A stretch of DNA of 64,000 nt from Kurthia gibsonii (GTDB lineage: Bacteria > Bacillota > Bacilli > Bacillales_A > Planococcaceae). The stretch covers positions 1-64,000 of the forward strand of contig NZ_BJOB01000007.1 in the NCBI RefSeq assembly GCF_006539985.1, read 5' to 3'. The notes under the pieces are model-generated. The model did no database searches, was not told the origin of the DNA, and saw nothing but the letters and a program-made list of their open reading frames with translations. Every line of letters begins with the position of its first letter. Within the stretch, counting starts at the first letter, position 1. Below are positions 46,651-55,958 of this stretch, in pieces. The translations under genes and the position numbers were made by a program.

Positions 46651-48000
46651 ATGGTCATTCATTATTTATCTGTGCAAGCATTGACCAAATATATTAAGCG
46701 GAAATTTGAAGCGGATCCTCATTTGCGTGAAGTATATGTAAAAGGTGAACTGTCCAATGTGAAACTACATAGTTCAGGGCATATTTATTTCACGTTAAAA
46801 GATGCACACGCACAAATTCAAAGTGTCATGTATAAGATGCAGGCGAAACAACTTGCTTTCAAACCTGAAAATGGTATGAATGTGCTGATTCGTGGAGATG
46901 TGAATGTCTATGAAGTGGCAGGACGCTATCAAATGTACGCGAAAGAGATGCAACCAGACGGTGTTGGGAGTCTACATGTAGCATATGAACAATTGAAAAA
47001 AGAGTTGGCAGCACGTGGTTATTTTAAATCAGAATTTAAACAGCCGATTCCCAAATTCCCTAAAAGAATAGGGGTTATTACAGCAAAGACAGGTGCAGCA
47101 ATTCGAGATATTTTGTCCACACTAAAAAGACACTATCCAATTGCTGAGGTAGTAGTTATTCCAACTGCTGTTCAAGGAAAAGTAGCTGCGAATGATATTG
47201 CACAAGCTATCGCTTTAGCGAATCAGCAAGGGAATATCGACACACTTATTATTGGACGAGGTGGCGGTTCGATTGAAGATTTGTGGGCATTTAATGAGGA
47301 AGTGGTCGCGCAAGCTATTTTTGAAAGTCGTATTCCTATTATTAGTGCGGTTGGGCATGAAACAGATACAACGATTGCGGATTATGTAGCGGATTTACGT
47401 GCACCGACACCAACAGGCGCAGCGAAGATGGCTGTCCCAGACCGTTTCGAATTACTACAGCATGTTGAATCACTCCGTACACGTCTTATTCAACAGACAC
47501 AAGCACAATTAAAGCATGAACGTGCTCGTTTGACACGTGTGCAGTCCGCATACCCTATGCTATATCCTGAGCGCTTATATCGTCCTTTTGTTGAACAATT
47601 GGCACAATTAGATGATCGTATGCAACGTGCAGCCGTGCAAGCAATGGAGCAGCAACGTTATAAGTGGCAACATCTTGAACAAAAACTTCAAATTTATAAT
47701 CCTTTAAAAGAGATTGTATATGAAAAGAAGCGTATTGAATCGATGCAACAAATATTAACGAGAGCAATCGCTCAAAAATTACAGCAAGAACGACAACGTT
47801 TTACGGCAGCTGTTCATACACTTGAAATGTTAAACCCTTTATCCATTATGACACGCGGATATGCAATTGTTTATGACAATCAAAAAGTTGTAAAATCGGT
47901 AGATTCAATAGAGGAAGGACAAAAAATAGACCTTCAATTTACAGACGGTCGTGTTCAAACGATTGTGCAGTCCATTCAAAAAGAGGAGGAGTCCACATGA
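46651..48000 (+). CDS. xseA: Exodeoxyribonuclease VII large subunit
   Basis: 449 aa. N-terminal OB-fold (YVKGELSNVKLHSSGHIYFTLKD), nuclease core RIGVITAKTGAAIRDI, IGRGGGSIEDLWAFNEE and SAVGHETDTTIADYVADLRAPTPTGAA, then a coiled-coil region (265-400). Processes single-stranded DNA with XseB. AGAGGAGA precedes ATG; overlaps xseB by 4 bases (ATGA). Confidence 0.97.
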   Translation: MVIHYLSVQALTKYIKRKFEADPHLREVYVKGELSNVKLHSSGHIYFTLKDAHAQIQSVMYKMQAKQLAFKPENGMNVLIRGDVNVYEVAGRYQMYAKEMQPDGVGSLHVAYEQLKKELAARGYFKSEFKQPIPKFPKRIGVITAKTGAAIRDILSTLKRHYPIAEVVVIPTAVQGKVAANDIAQAIALANQQGNIDTLIIGRGGGSIEDLWAFNEEVVAQAIFESRIPIISAVGHETDTTIADYVADLRAPTPTGAAKMAVPDRFELLQHVESLRTRLIQQTQAQLKHERARLTRVQSAYPMLYPERLYRPFVEQLAQLDDRMQRAAVQAMEQQRYKWQHLEQKLQIYNPLKEIVYEKKRIESMQQILTRAIAQKLQQERQRFTAAVHTLEMLNPLSIMTRGYAIVYDNQKVVKSVDSIEEGQKIDLQFTDGRVQTIVQSIQKEEEST

Positions 48001-48230
48001 CAAAAAAACAACCATCATTCGCTGAATCGATTGAACAATTAGAAGAAATTGTTCGCTCACTTGAAAAAGGTGATGTTCCATTAGAAGATGCCATCTCTTT
48101 ATACCAAGAAGGGATGAAATTGTCACAAAGCTGTCATACACAACTTGAAAAAGCAGAACAGCAATTGGTAAAAATGATGGATCAAAACGGAAATGAAACG
48201 GAGTTAAATTTACAGAAAGAGGCGGAATAA
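47997..48230 (+). CDS. xseB: Exodeoxyribonuclease VII small subunit
   Basis: 77 aa, two-helix protein with FAESIEQLEEIVRSLEKGDVPLEDAISLYQEGM, the family signature. GGAGGAG upstream of ATG, translationally coupled to xseA. Confidence 0.96.
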   Translation: MTKKQPSFAESIEQLEEIVRSLEKGDVPLEDAISLYQEGMKLSQSCHTQLEKAEQQLVKMMDQNGNETELNLQKEAE

Positions 48231-48233
48231 ACA

Positions 48234-49118
48234 ATGACAAGTACACTAAAAACATTTATGGAAGAACAATTACCAATCATTGAATCGCATATGTACGAAT
48301 TTGTAGAAGATTTAACAGCACCCACTTCATTAAAAGAAGCAATGTTATATTCTTTAAAAGCTGGTGGAAAACGTGTAAGACCACTTTTTGTGATTGCAGT
48401 ACTGGATTATCTAAATAAACCAACAAAAGCGGGGTATACAGTAGGGGCAGCGGTAGAAATGATTCATACATATTCGCTAATCCATGACGATTTACCAAGT
48501 ATGGATAATGATGATTTCAGACGTGGTAAACCGACGAATCATAAAGTATTTGGTGAAGCAGCAGCGATTTTAGCAGGTGATGCACTGAATACACTACCAT
48601 TTGGCATTTTAGCGCGCTTAAAAAATGTGTCAGCTGAACAAAAAGTAGAATTAATTCGTCTTCTAAGTGAAACGGCTGGAGCAGAGGGAATGGTTGGCGG
48701 ACAAGTACTTGATATTGAAGGAGAAAAGCGTCAACTTACTTTAGATGAATTAGTACGTGTTCATGAAAATAAAACAGGTGCCATTTTACGTTTTAGTATT
48801 GAAGCAGGTGCGATTTTAGCAGATGCAACACAAGAACAACGCAACTTATTTGTCGAATATGCTTACCATATTGGACTCGCATTTCAAATTAAAGATGATA
48901 TTTTAGATATCGAGGGCACAACAGAAGAATTAGGAAAAACAGCTGGGAAAGATGTAGCGAGTGAAAAAAGTACGTATCCAGCACTCTTAACATTAGACGG
49001 AGCTAAAGAAAAATTAGCAGAACATGCAGCAAAAGCACATGCATGTTTAGAGAAAATACCATCGAATAGTAAATATTTAGCAGATTTAACAGACTATATT
49101 ATAAATCGTAACAAGTAA
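48234..49118 (+). CDS. ispA: Geranylgeranyl/farnesyl diphosphate synthase
   Basis: 294-aa trans-prenyltransferase. First Asp-rich motif HDDLPSMDNDDFRRGKPTNH, second KDDILDIEG, and GGKRVRP. It chains IPP and DMAPP to C15, feeding undecaprenyl and menaquinone synthesis; with dxs and ispG it covers several steps of isoprenoid supply. ATG 3 bases after xseB. Confidence 0.95.
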   Translation: MTSTLKTFMEEQLPIIESHMYEFVEDLTAPTSLKEAMLYSLKAGGKRVRPLFVIAVLDYLNKPTKAGYTVGAAVEMIHTYSLIHDDLPSMDNDDFRRGKPTNHKVFGEAAAILAGDALNTLPFGILARLKNVSAEQKVELIRLLSETAGAEGMVGGQVLDIEGEKRQLTLDELVRVHENKTGAILRFSIEAGAILADATQEQRNLFVEYAYHIGLAFQIKDDILDIEGTTEELGKTAGKDVASEKSTYPALLTLDGAKEKLAEHAAKAHACLEKIPSNSKYLADLTDYIINRNK

Positions 49119-49151
49119 TTAGTTTAAATACTTTCTGTTCGACTTAATGAC

Positions 49152-49160
49152 TGTTATAAT
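49152..49160 (+). promoter_or_regulatory. Extended -10 promoter of dxs
   Basis: TGTTATAAT about 50 bases before dxs, with TTTCTG 17 bp upstream as a weak -35. Confidence 0.55.
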
Positions 49161-49210
49161 AGTGAAAAAAGTCGTGTGAGTAAAATCAATGATAAAAGTA
49201 AAGGTGTGTG

Positions 49211-51121
49211 ATGGTGGTGGATTTAAACACAATATCTAGTCCATCCTTTCTGAAAAATTTGAATAAAAAACAATTGCAAGATTTAGCAGTTGATATTCGC
49301 AAATTTTTAGTTGAAAAGTGTTCTGTAACAGGTGGACATATTGGACCAAATCTAGGTGTAGTTGAATTAACAATTGCGCTACATCGAGTATTTAATAGCC
49401 CGCAAGACAAGTTCTTATTTGATGTTGGGCATCAAGCATATGTGCACAAAATTTTAACAGGTCGTGCGGATCAATTCGATACGTTACGTCAGTATAAAGG
49501 TTTATGTGGTTTCCCAAAACGTAATGAGAGTGAGCATGATGTGTGGGAGACTGGTCATAGTTCAACTTCTCTGTCAGCGGCTATGGGCATGGCAGCTGCA
49601 CGTGATGTTCAAGGAAAACATAATCATGTCGTTCCGATTATTGGCGATGGTGCATTAACAGGTGGAATGGCACTTGAAGCACTGAATCATATCGGACATG
49701 AAAAAACAAATATGACCGTTATTTTAAATGATAATGAGATGTCAATTGCACCGAATGTAGGCGCTTTACACAATATGCTGTCTCGTATGCGTACAGCCAC
49801 ACCTTATAATCGTGCAAAAGATGATTTTGAAGGTTTATTAAAACGTATTCCAGCAGTAGGTGGACGTTTAGCTTCAACAGCAGAGCGTGTAAAAGATGGT
49901 TTGAAATATTTAGTGGTACCAGGCATGTTCTTTGAAGAATTAGGTTTTACTTACTTAGGACCGATTGACGGTCACGATTTTGAAGCACTTGAGTCAACAT
50001 TATTAAATGCGAAACGTACTGAAGGTCCTGTAATCGTTCATGTGATTACGAAAAAAGGTAAGGGCTATTCACCAGCAGAAAATGATAAAATCGGAAATTG
50101 GCATGGTACGGGTCCTTACAAAATGGAAACAGGAGATTTTGTTAAATCGTCTGTTACAGCACCAGGTTGGTCAAAACTAATTGCAGATACTGTAACACGT
50201 ATTGCGCGCGAAGATGATCGTGTTGTAACGATTACACCTGCGATGCCAGTTGGTTCGAAATTAGAAGGATTTGCGAAGGAATTCCCGAAACGCTTCTTTG
50301 ATGTTGGTATTGCAGAGCAACATGCAACAACGATGGCAGCAGGGATGGCAGCAGAAGGTTCAAAACCGTTCTTATCAATATATTCGACATTTTTACAACG
50401 TGCATACGATCAAATGTTACATGATATTTGTCGTCAAAACTTAAATGTATTCGTTGGAATTGACCGTTCAGGTTTAGTTGGAGCAGATGGCGAAACACAT
50501 CAAGGTGTATTCGACATTAATTTCCTTCGCTCAATGCCAAACATTGTCATTATGATGCCGAAAGATGAAAATGAAGGTCAACATATGGTGCAAACAGCTT
50601 TAGCATACGATGAGGGCCCAATTTGCTTACGCTATCCACGTGGTAATGGTTTAGGTGTTCCAATGGATGAAGAATTAAAAACATTACCAATCGGTAGCTG
50701 GGAAGTATTAAAAGCAGGAACAGATGCAACGATTCTAACATTTGGTACAACAATTCCGATGGCAGAAGTAGCAGCAGAAAAATTAGCCGAACAAGGTATC
50801 TCAGTTGAAATTGTCAATGCTCGCTTCATTAAACCAATGGATGAGGAAATGCTACATCATATTTATCAAACAGGTCGCCCTGTTTTAACAATTGAGGAAT
50901 CGATGCTACAAGGTGGATTTGGTAGTGCTGTATTAGAGTTTGCGAATGATCATGGCTATGACACAAATCAAACAGAACGTATGGGTATTCCAGATGAATT
51001 CATCGAACATGGAAGCGTAGATTTATTAATGCGAGACATTCATTTAACAGCAGAAGAAGCTGAAAAACGCATTACAAAGCTCGTACATCAAAAAAGAGAA
51101 CAAGAAGGTCTAAAATCATAA
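49211..51121 (+). CDS. dxs: 1-deoxy-D-xylulose-5-phosphate synthase
   Basis: About 636-aa TPP enzyme, first step of the MEP pathway. [16 protein letters not shown] site [15 protein letters not shown]...NDNEMSI, and [17 protein letters not shown] of the pyrimidine domain, with a C-terminal transketolase domain. The start is uncertain among ATG 49211, GTG 49214 and GTG 49217; AAGGTG at 49201-49206 best fits the GTG codons. The stop overlaps yqxC by one base. Confidence 0.97.
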   Translation: MVVDLNTISSPSFLKNLNKKQLQDLAVDIRKFLVEKCSVTGGHIGPNLGVVELTIALHRVFNSPQDKFLFDVGHQAYVHKILTGRADQFDTLRQYKGLCGFPKRNESEHDVWETGHSSTSLSAAMGMAAARDVQGKHNHVVPIIGDGALTGGMALEALNHIGHEKTNMTVILNDNEMSIAPNVGALHNMLSRMRTATPYNRAKDDFEGLLKRIPAVGGRLASTAERVKDGLKYLVVPGMFFEELGFTYLGPIDGHDFEALESTLLNAKRTEGPVIVHVITKKGKGYSPAENDKIGNWHGTGPYKMETGDFVKSSVTAPGWSKLIADTVTRIAREDDRVVTITPAMPVGSKLEGFAKEFPKRFFDVGIAEQHATTMAAGMAAEGSKPFLSIYSTFLQRAYDQMLHDICRQNLNVFVGIDRSGLVGADGETHQGVFDINFLRSMPNIVIMMPKDENEGQHMVQTALAYDEGPICLRYPRGNGLGVPMDEELKTLPIGSWEVLKAGTDATILTFGTTIPMAEVAAEKLAEQGISVEIVNARFIKPMDEEMLHHIYQTGRPVLTIEESMLQGGFGSAVLEFANDHGYDTNQTERMGIPDEFIEHGSVDLLMRDIHLTAEEAEKRITKLVHQKREQEGLKS

Positions 51122-51942
51122 TGGCAGACAAAGTACAAAAAGAGCGCGTAGATATTTTACTCGTTCAACGCGGTATGTGTGAAACACGTGAAAAAGCAAA
51201 ACGTTTAATTATGGCGGGACAAGTTTTCTCTAAAGAAGTTCGCGTCGATAAAGCAGGAGAGAAAATACCAGCAGACCAAGATTTAACAATTAAAGGTCAA
51301 CAACTGAAATATGTCAGTCGTGGTGGTCTAAAGTTAGAAAAAGCACTTGAGATTTTCGACTTTACGGTGGAAGGAAAACTGATGCTAGATATCGGTTCTT
51401 CAACAGGTGGTTTTACAGATTGTGCGTTACAGAACGGCGCGCGTCATTGTTACGCTTTAGATGTTGGTTCAAATCAACTCGCTTGGAAGATTCGTTCAGA
51501 TGAACGCGTTACGGTAATGGAGAAAACCAATTTCCGTTACGTAACTGCACCTGATTTAGTCGAGGGTTTACCAGAAGTGGCAACAATCGATGTATCATTC
51601 ATTTCACTCGAACTAATTTTACCTGTATTAAAAACATTATTGATGCCTGGTGGCGATGTGATGGCTCTTGTTAAACCACAATTCGAAGCAGGTAAAGAAA
51701 ATGTCGGTAAAAAAGGTGTCGTACGCGATGCGAAAATTCATTTAGAAGTACTTGAAAAAGTAGCGGATTTCGCAGAGGAACTAGGGTTTGTTTTAAAAGA
51801 TGCTTCTTATTCACCAATTACAGGTGGAGAAGGAAATATCGAATTCTTATTCCATCTTTACAATCCGCATACTACTGAAGAATTAGAACGTTCGTGTGAT
51901 TTACAAGCAGTTGTAAAAGAAGCACATGCACAATTAAAATAA
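51121..51942 (+). CDS. yqxC: TlyA family rRNA 2'-O-methyltransferase (YqxC)
   Basis: 273 aa. N-terminal S4 RNA-binding domain (ERVDILLVQRGMCETREKAKRLIMAGQV) and FtsJ/TlyA methyltransferase with SAM site LDIGSSTGGFTDCALQ, then DVSFISL and ALVKPQFEAGKE. Likely modifies ribosomal RNA. Its ATG shares a base with the dxs stop codon, as in other Bacillales. Confidence 0.93.
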   Translation: MADKVQKERVDILLVQRGMCETREKAKRLIMAGQVFSKEVRVDKAGEKIPADQDLTIKGQQLKYVSRGGLKLEKALEIFDFTVEGKLMLDIGSSTGGFTDCALQNGARHCYALDVGSNQLAWKIRSDERVTVMEKTNFRYVTAPDLVEGLPEVATIDVSFISLELILPVLKTLLMPGGDVMALVKPQFEAGKENVGKKGVVRDAKIHLEVLEKVADFAEELGFVLKDASYSPITGGEGNIEFLFHLYNPHTTEELERSCDLQAVVKEAHAQLK

Positions 51943-51957
51943 AGTAGCTAAAAATCG

Positions 51958-52002
51958 AAAAACACTTTCAGAGAATCAGAAGGTTCTTTGAAGGTGTTTT
52001 TC
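51958..52002 (+). terminator. Terminator after yqxC
   Basis: AAAAACACTTTCA and TTTGAAGGTGTTTTT arms with T run. Confidence 0.8.
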
Positions 52003-52125
52003 CATGAATAAATGCCTAAATAAAAGAAGAAGAAAATAGATAAAAGATTCGTTTTTTCTTGTTATTTCATTGAATAGATGATAACTTTAGGTTGACAGGC
52101 ATAAATATGCATAGAGGTGAATGAT

Positions 52126-52575
52126 ATGAATAAAAGTCAAAGACATATTCGTATTCGTGATATGATTGCGAATCGAGAAATTGAGACACAAGATGAACTA
52201 GTCGACTTATTAAAAGAAGCAGGCTATAACGTGACACAAGCAACAATCTCACGTGACATTAAAGAATTACATCTAATCAAAGTACCATTACAAGATGGAC
52301 GTTATAAATATAGCTTACCAGCAGACCAACGTTTTAATCCTGTACAAAAACTACATCGTGCGTTAGCAGATGCTTTTGTATCGATTGATGGGGCAAGTCA
52401 TTTCCTCGTTATGAAGACATTACCAGGCAACGCACATGCGATTGGCTCATTATTAGATCACTTAGATTGGACGGAAATTTTAGGTACAATCTGTGGAGAT
52501 GATACAATCATGATTTTATGTCGTGAAGAATCAATGCGTGAAGTAGTGAAAAATCGTTTACTAGAGATGTTATAA
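52126..52575 (+). CDS. ahrC: Arginine repressor
   Basis: 149 aa, identical in length to AhrC. Winged HTH in [30 protein letters not shown]-terminal hexamerisation/arginine-binding domain with [27 protein letters not shown]. It represses arginine synthesis and activates catabolism. ATG 52126 has GAGGTG 6 bases upstream; the in-frame GTG 52117 overlaps this. A dyad CATAAATATGCATA just upstream could be an autoregulatory ARG box, but the match is weak. Confidence 0.96.
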   Translation: MNKSQRHIRIRDMIANREIETQDELVDLLKEAGYNVTQATISRDIKELHLIKVPLQDGRYKYSLPADQRFNPVQKLHRALADAFVSIDGASHFLVMKTLPGNAHAIGSLLDHLDWTEILGTICGDDTIMILCREESMREVVKNRLLEML

Positions 52576-52613
52576 GAACTGCTAGAGAGAAGTATTGAGG
52601 GGTGTGACACATC

Positions 52614-54308
52614 GTGTTAAAAGAATTATCCATAAAGAATTTTGCCATCATTGATGCATTAACCGTCGAATTTCAAGAAGGATTAACTGTATTAACAGGC
52701 GAAACAGGTGCGGGTAAGTCAATCATCATTGATGCGGTACAACTTTTAGCAGGGGGTAGAGGTTCTCAAGAGTTTATTCGCCATGGTGCTAAAAAGGCAG
52801 AGCTTGAGGGCCTTTTTACGTTACCTGAAGAACCGCATCCTGCTTATGATAAGTGTAAAGAGTTAGGAATTGAAATTGATGAAGGTATCATTATTTTGCG
52901 TCGCGACCTAAACGATACAGGAAAGAGTGTTTGTCGTTTAAACGGTAAAATGATGCCACTGAATATGTTACGTGAAGTGGGTTCGACATTGATTGATATT
53001 CATGGGCAACATGAATCACAAGAATTAATGGACGATAAACAGCATATCCATTTACTCGATCAATTTGCGGGTGATGCGATAATCGGAGAAAAAGAGCGAT
53101 ATGCATCGCTATATGAACAATATCGTACATTGAAAAGCGAATTAGCAGCACTATCGCTTGGTGAACAGCAAATCGCTCAAAAAATTGATTTATACGCATT
53201 CCAAATTAAAGAGATTGATGCATGTAAGTTTAAAGAGAATGAAGAAAATGAATTAATGGAAGAGCGTCGTCGTTTAAATAACTTCCATAAAATCTTTGAA
53301 GGTAGTTCTCACGCACATGAAGCCATTCTTGGTGAATCTAAAGGGCTTGATTGGATTGGGCAAGCGATGTCTGATTTAGAAGATGTTGCGAATGTAGATG
53401 AACAGTTCAAAGAACAATCTATGGCCGTATCAGACGCGTTCTATGTTTTACAGGAAGCTGCTTTTTCATTAAAGAATATTTTAGATGAGATGGAATTTGA
53501 TCCAGAAAGATTAAATGAAGTAGAGCAACGCCTCGCACTTATTCAAAATATGAAGCGAAAATACGGACATAGTTTAGCGGATATTTTAGCGTATCGCGAT
53601 CAAATTGGTAAAGAGCTAGAGACGCTTGAAAATAGCGATGAAAATATCCAAAAGAATGAAAAACGCTTAAAAGACTTAGAAAAGCAACTAGCTGAACAAG
53701 CAGAAAGGCTAACAGTTATCCGTAAAGAATATGGTGTTCAATTAGCTGAGAAGATTATGACGCAATTACAAGAGTTGTATATGGAACGTGCAACACTGAT
53801 TGTGCAAATCACACCGTCACATACATTTGATGCGATGGGTAGCGATGAAGTTATCTTCTATATTTCAACGAATGTAGGGGAGCCACCAAAGCCACTGACG
53901 AAAATTGCGTCTGGTGGTGAGCTATCGCGTATTATGATTGCTCTTAAAACCATCTTTTCATCTACAATGGGAATTACGTCCATCATTTTTGATGAGGTTG
54001 ATACAGGCGTAAGTGGCCGTGTAGCGCAAGCTATTGCGGATAAAATTTCACTAATCTCTGTAAATTCACAAGTGCTTTGTATTTCGCACTTACCACAAGT
54101 GGCGGCGATGGCTGATCATCATTACTATATTCAGAAACAAGAAGAAGATAATCGTACATTCACATCGTTATGTGAATTAGTAGAAGATGATCGAATTGAC
54201 GAGATTAGTCGTATGATGTCAGGTGAAGTCGTGACGGAAAAAACATTCCAACATGCAAAAGAACTAGTTGAAATTGCAGAAGAACATAAACAACGCCGTA
54301 TCATATAA
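52614..54308 (+). CDS. recN: DNA repair protein RecN
   Basis: 564-aa SMC-like ATPase acting at double-strand breaks. Walker A TGETGAGKS 28-36, long coiled coil (150-370), ABC signature KIASGGELSRIMIALK, Walker B SIIFDEVDTGVSGRVAQAI. GTG start with GAGGGGTG upstream. Spore formers have spoIVB next; here a terminator and spo0A follow. Confidence 0.97.
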   Translation: MLKELSIKNFAIIDALTVEFQEGLTVLTGETGAGKSIIIDAVQLLAGGRGSQEFIRHGAKKAELEGLFTLPEEPHPAYDKCKELGIEIDEGIIILRRDLNDTGKSVCRLNGKMMPLNMLREVGSTLIDIHGQHESQELMDDKQHIHLLDQFAGDAIIGEKERYASLYEQYRTLKSELAALSLGEQQIAQKIDLYAFQIKEIDACKFKENEENELMEERRRLNNFHKIFEGSSHAHEAILGESKGLDWIGQAMSDLEDVANVDEQFKEQSMAVSDAFYVLQEAAFSLKNILDEMEFDPERLNEVEQRLALIQNMKRKYGHSLADILAYRDQIGKELETLENSDENIQKNEKRLKDLEKQLAEQAERLTVIRKEYGVQLAEKIMTQLQELYMERATLIVQITPSHTFDAMGSDEVIFYISTNVGEPPKPLTKIASGGELSRIMIALKTIFSSTMGITSIIFDEVDTGVSGRVAQAIADKISLISVNSQVLCISHLPQVAAMADHHYYIQKQEEDNRTFTSLCELVEDDRIDEISRMMSGEVVTEKTFQHAKELVEIAEEHKQRRII

Positions 54309-54317
54309 CTACTATTA

Positions 54318-54364
54318 AGACATTGTAAACAAGTACGAATGAATTGTTTACAATGTCTTTTTTA
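54318..54364 (+). terminator. Terminator of recN
   Basis: Perfect AAGACATTGTAAACA / TGTTTACAATGTCTT stem with 13-base loop and T run. Confidence 0.93.
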
Positions 54365-54406
54365 TCTGAAAAATAAACAAAAGTTTCATTCAACACGCAA
54401 AAAAAG

Positions 54407-54415
54407 TGTTATAAT
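54407..54415 (+). promoter_or_regulatory. Predicted extended -10 upstream of spo0A
   Basis: TGTTATAAT, 131 bases before spo0A. A second candidate, TACAAT, lies about 45 bases before the start codon. No 0A box (TGTCGAA) is seen in the gap. Confidence 0.5.
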
Positions 54416-54545
54416 ACATATAAATTACATGAAAATAAAACAATTGTTTTATAAGAAAATGGGTAATGACATTTTGTTTTGAAATGAATTTTGATACAAT
54501 AAATGCATTGTGAAATGTTGAGTGAAAACCTAAGGAGGAAAAAAG

Positions 54546-55340
54546 ATGACGCAGATTAAGGTAGCCATTGCAGATGACAACCGCGAACTTGTAGCCACAT
54601 TAGAAAAATACTTGCAAAAAAATGAAGGAATACAAGTAATTCATACTGCTTCAAATGGTAAACAGTGCTTAAAAATGCTGGAGGAAGAAATCCCTGATGT
54701 GCTAATTTTAGATATTATTATGCCTCACTTAGATGGTTTAGCTGTTTTAGAAGAGATACAAAAAAATGAGCAATGGAAAACGATTGAAGTGATTATGTTA
54801 ACAGCTTTTGGGCAAGAAGATGTTATGAAACAAGCGAGTGACTTTGGTGCTGCTTACTTTATGTTAAAACCTTTTGAGATGGAACGTTTAGAGTCGAAGA
54901 TTATTCAATGTGCAGAACGTGGAAAAATGAAACAAACAAAAGCACGTGAAATTATTGAAATTGATTTACCTGAGACATCAGATAAGCATACATTAGATGC
55001 ACGTATTACATCTATCATTAAGGAAATAGGTGTACCAGCTCATGTAAAAGGATATGGCTATATTCGTGAAGCTATTCAATTAGTCTATAATAATCCAGAT
55101 TTATTAAGTTCAATTACAAAAGCGTTGTATCCAGCTATTGCAGAAATATTTGAAACGAAACCAACACGTGTAGAGCGGGCCATCCGAAATAGTATTGAGA
55201 TTGCGTGGGGACGTGGAAATCATGACGCCGTATCCAAGCTATTCGGTTACACCTCACACCATATGAAACAAAAACCAACGAATTCAGAGTTCATCGCCAT
55301 GGTCGCTGAGAAGTTACGCGAAGAATTAGTAGAAGTATAA
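54546..55340 (+). CDS. spo0A: Sporulation/transition-state response regulator Spo0A
   Basis: 264 aa, a normal Spo0A length. Receiver domain complete: acidic pair Asp10-Asp11, phosphorylation site Asp56 ([11 protein letters not shown]), Thr86 and Lys108 (MLKPFEM). The C-terminal effector domain keeps [26 protein letters not shown] and [27 protein letters not shown], including the DNA recognition region. AAGGAGG precedes ATG. It appears functional, although spoIVB and spoIIIA are missing from this region, so it may govern biofilm, competence or stationary-phase genes rather than sporulation. Confidence 0.97.
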   Translation: MTQIKVAIADDNRELVATLEKYLQKNEGIQVIHTASNGKQCLKMLEEEIPDVLILDIIMPHLDGLAVLEEIQKNEQWKTIEVIMLTAFGQEDVMKQASDFGAAYFMLKPFEMERLESKIIQCAERGKMKQTKAREIIEIDLPETSDKHTLDARITSIIKEIGVPAHVKGYGYIREAIQLVYNNPDLLSSITKALYPAIAEIFETKPTRVERAIRNSIEIAWGRGNHDAVSKLFGYTSHHMKQKPTNSEFIAMVAEKLREELVEV

Positions 55341-55352
55341 GTCATCTTATGA

Positions 55353-55397
55353 AAAAAGCAGCAGCTCGTTCAATTAGAACTGTTTGCTTTTTTTTGT
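55353..55397 (+). terminator. Terminator of spo0A
   Basis: AAAAAAGCAGCAG and CTGTTTGCTTTTTT arms (one bulge) with an eight-base T run. Confidence 0.8.
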
Positions 55398-55424
55398 GAA
55401 TATAAGTAAGGAAAGAGGAGAGAT

Positions 55425-55649
55425 ATGTTTTATATTAGTTCGCTAGTAGGTTTAATGGTACTTTTGTATAGTATATGGAAGCATCATTCTTTAGGAATAT
55501 ATCTTGGTTTTGTTATAGTACTTACAACACTTTTTCTATGGGTTTGGGGTGCAAATGTTTTTTTATTAGCTATACCTGTTCTTTCGATGATTAGTAAAGA
55601 GGCTATAGAAAAAATACAAGACAAGAAAAATCAAACATCTCAAATATAG
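55425..55649 (+). CDS. Small membrane protein of unknown function
   Basis: 74 aa with three short hydrophobic stretches (about 4-17, 23-42, 44-56) and a charged tail (KEAIEKIQDKKNQ). AAAGAGGAG lies 6 to 8 bases before ATG. It sits alone between the spo0A terminator and a 309-base gap. No family recognised. Confidence 0.6.
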   Translation: MFYISSLVGLMVLLYSIWKHHSLGIYLGFVIVLTTLFLWVWGANVFLLAIPVLSMISKEAIEKIQDKKNQTSQI

Positions 55650-55958
55650 GTCTAAAAGCATTCATTTTTCAGAAAGAGTCGTGAAAAATGTATTAGTTTT
55701 TTGCGAGGTGGGTATGATAAAGATAGTTAGGTTTTTCTATGTTATTATATACGAAAAATAGGTACAGACTACATTTGGATAATAATAACCAATAAGAATA
55801 GTGAAAAAATAGGACTATTTAGTCAAATAAAACTAAATTTGAAAAAAATAAAAAAACAGATAAGCATATAGAAATATTCTAGTGTAAAGGTCTTTAGAAG
55901 TTAGGTAAATGCACGATATTAATCATACGGACTTTTACACAAGGAGAGGGTGAAAAAC
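55650..55958. other. AT-rich gap without a gene
   Basis: A weak hairpin (CATTTTTCAG...GTGAAAAATG, about 55666-55702) followed by TTTTTT may end the small membrane gene. The rest is likely promoter region for the DUF342 gene; I see no other structured element. Confidence 0.5.

Noticed and set aside
52098-52112. ARG box before ahrC
   Set aside because: CATAAATATGCATA is only a partial match and overlaps where the promoter and leader must be; kept as a remark only.
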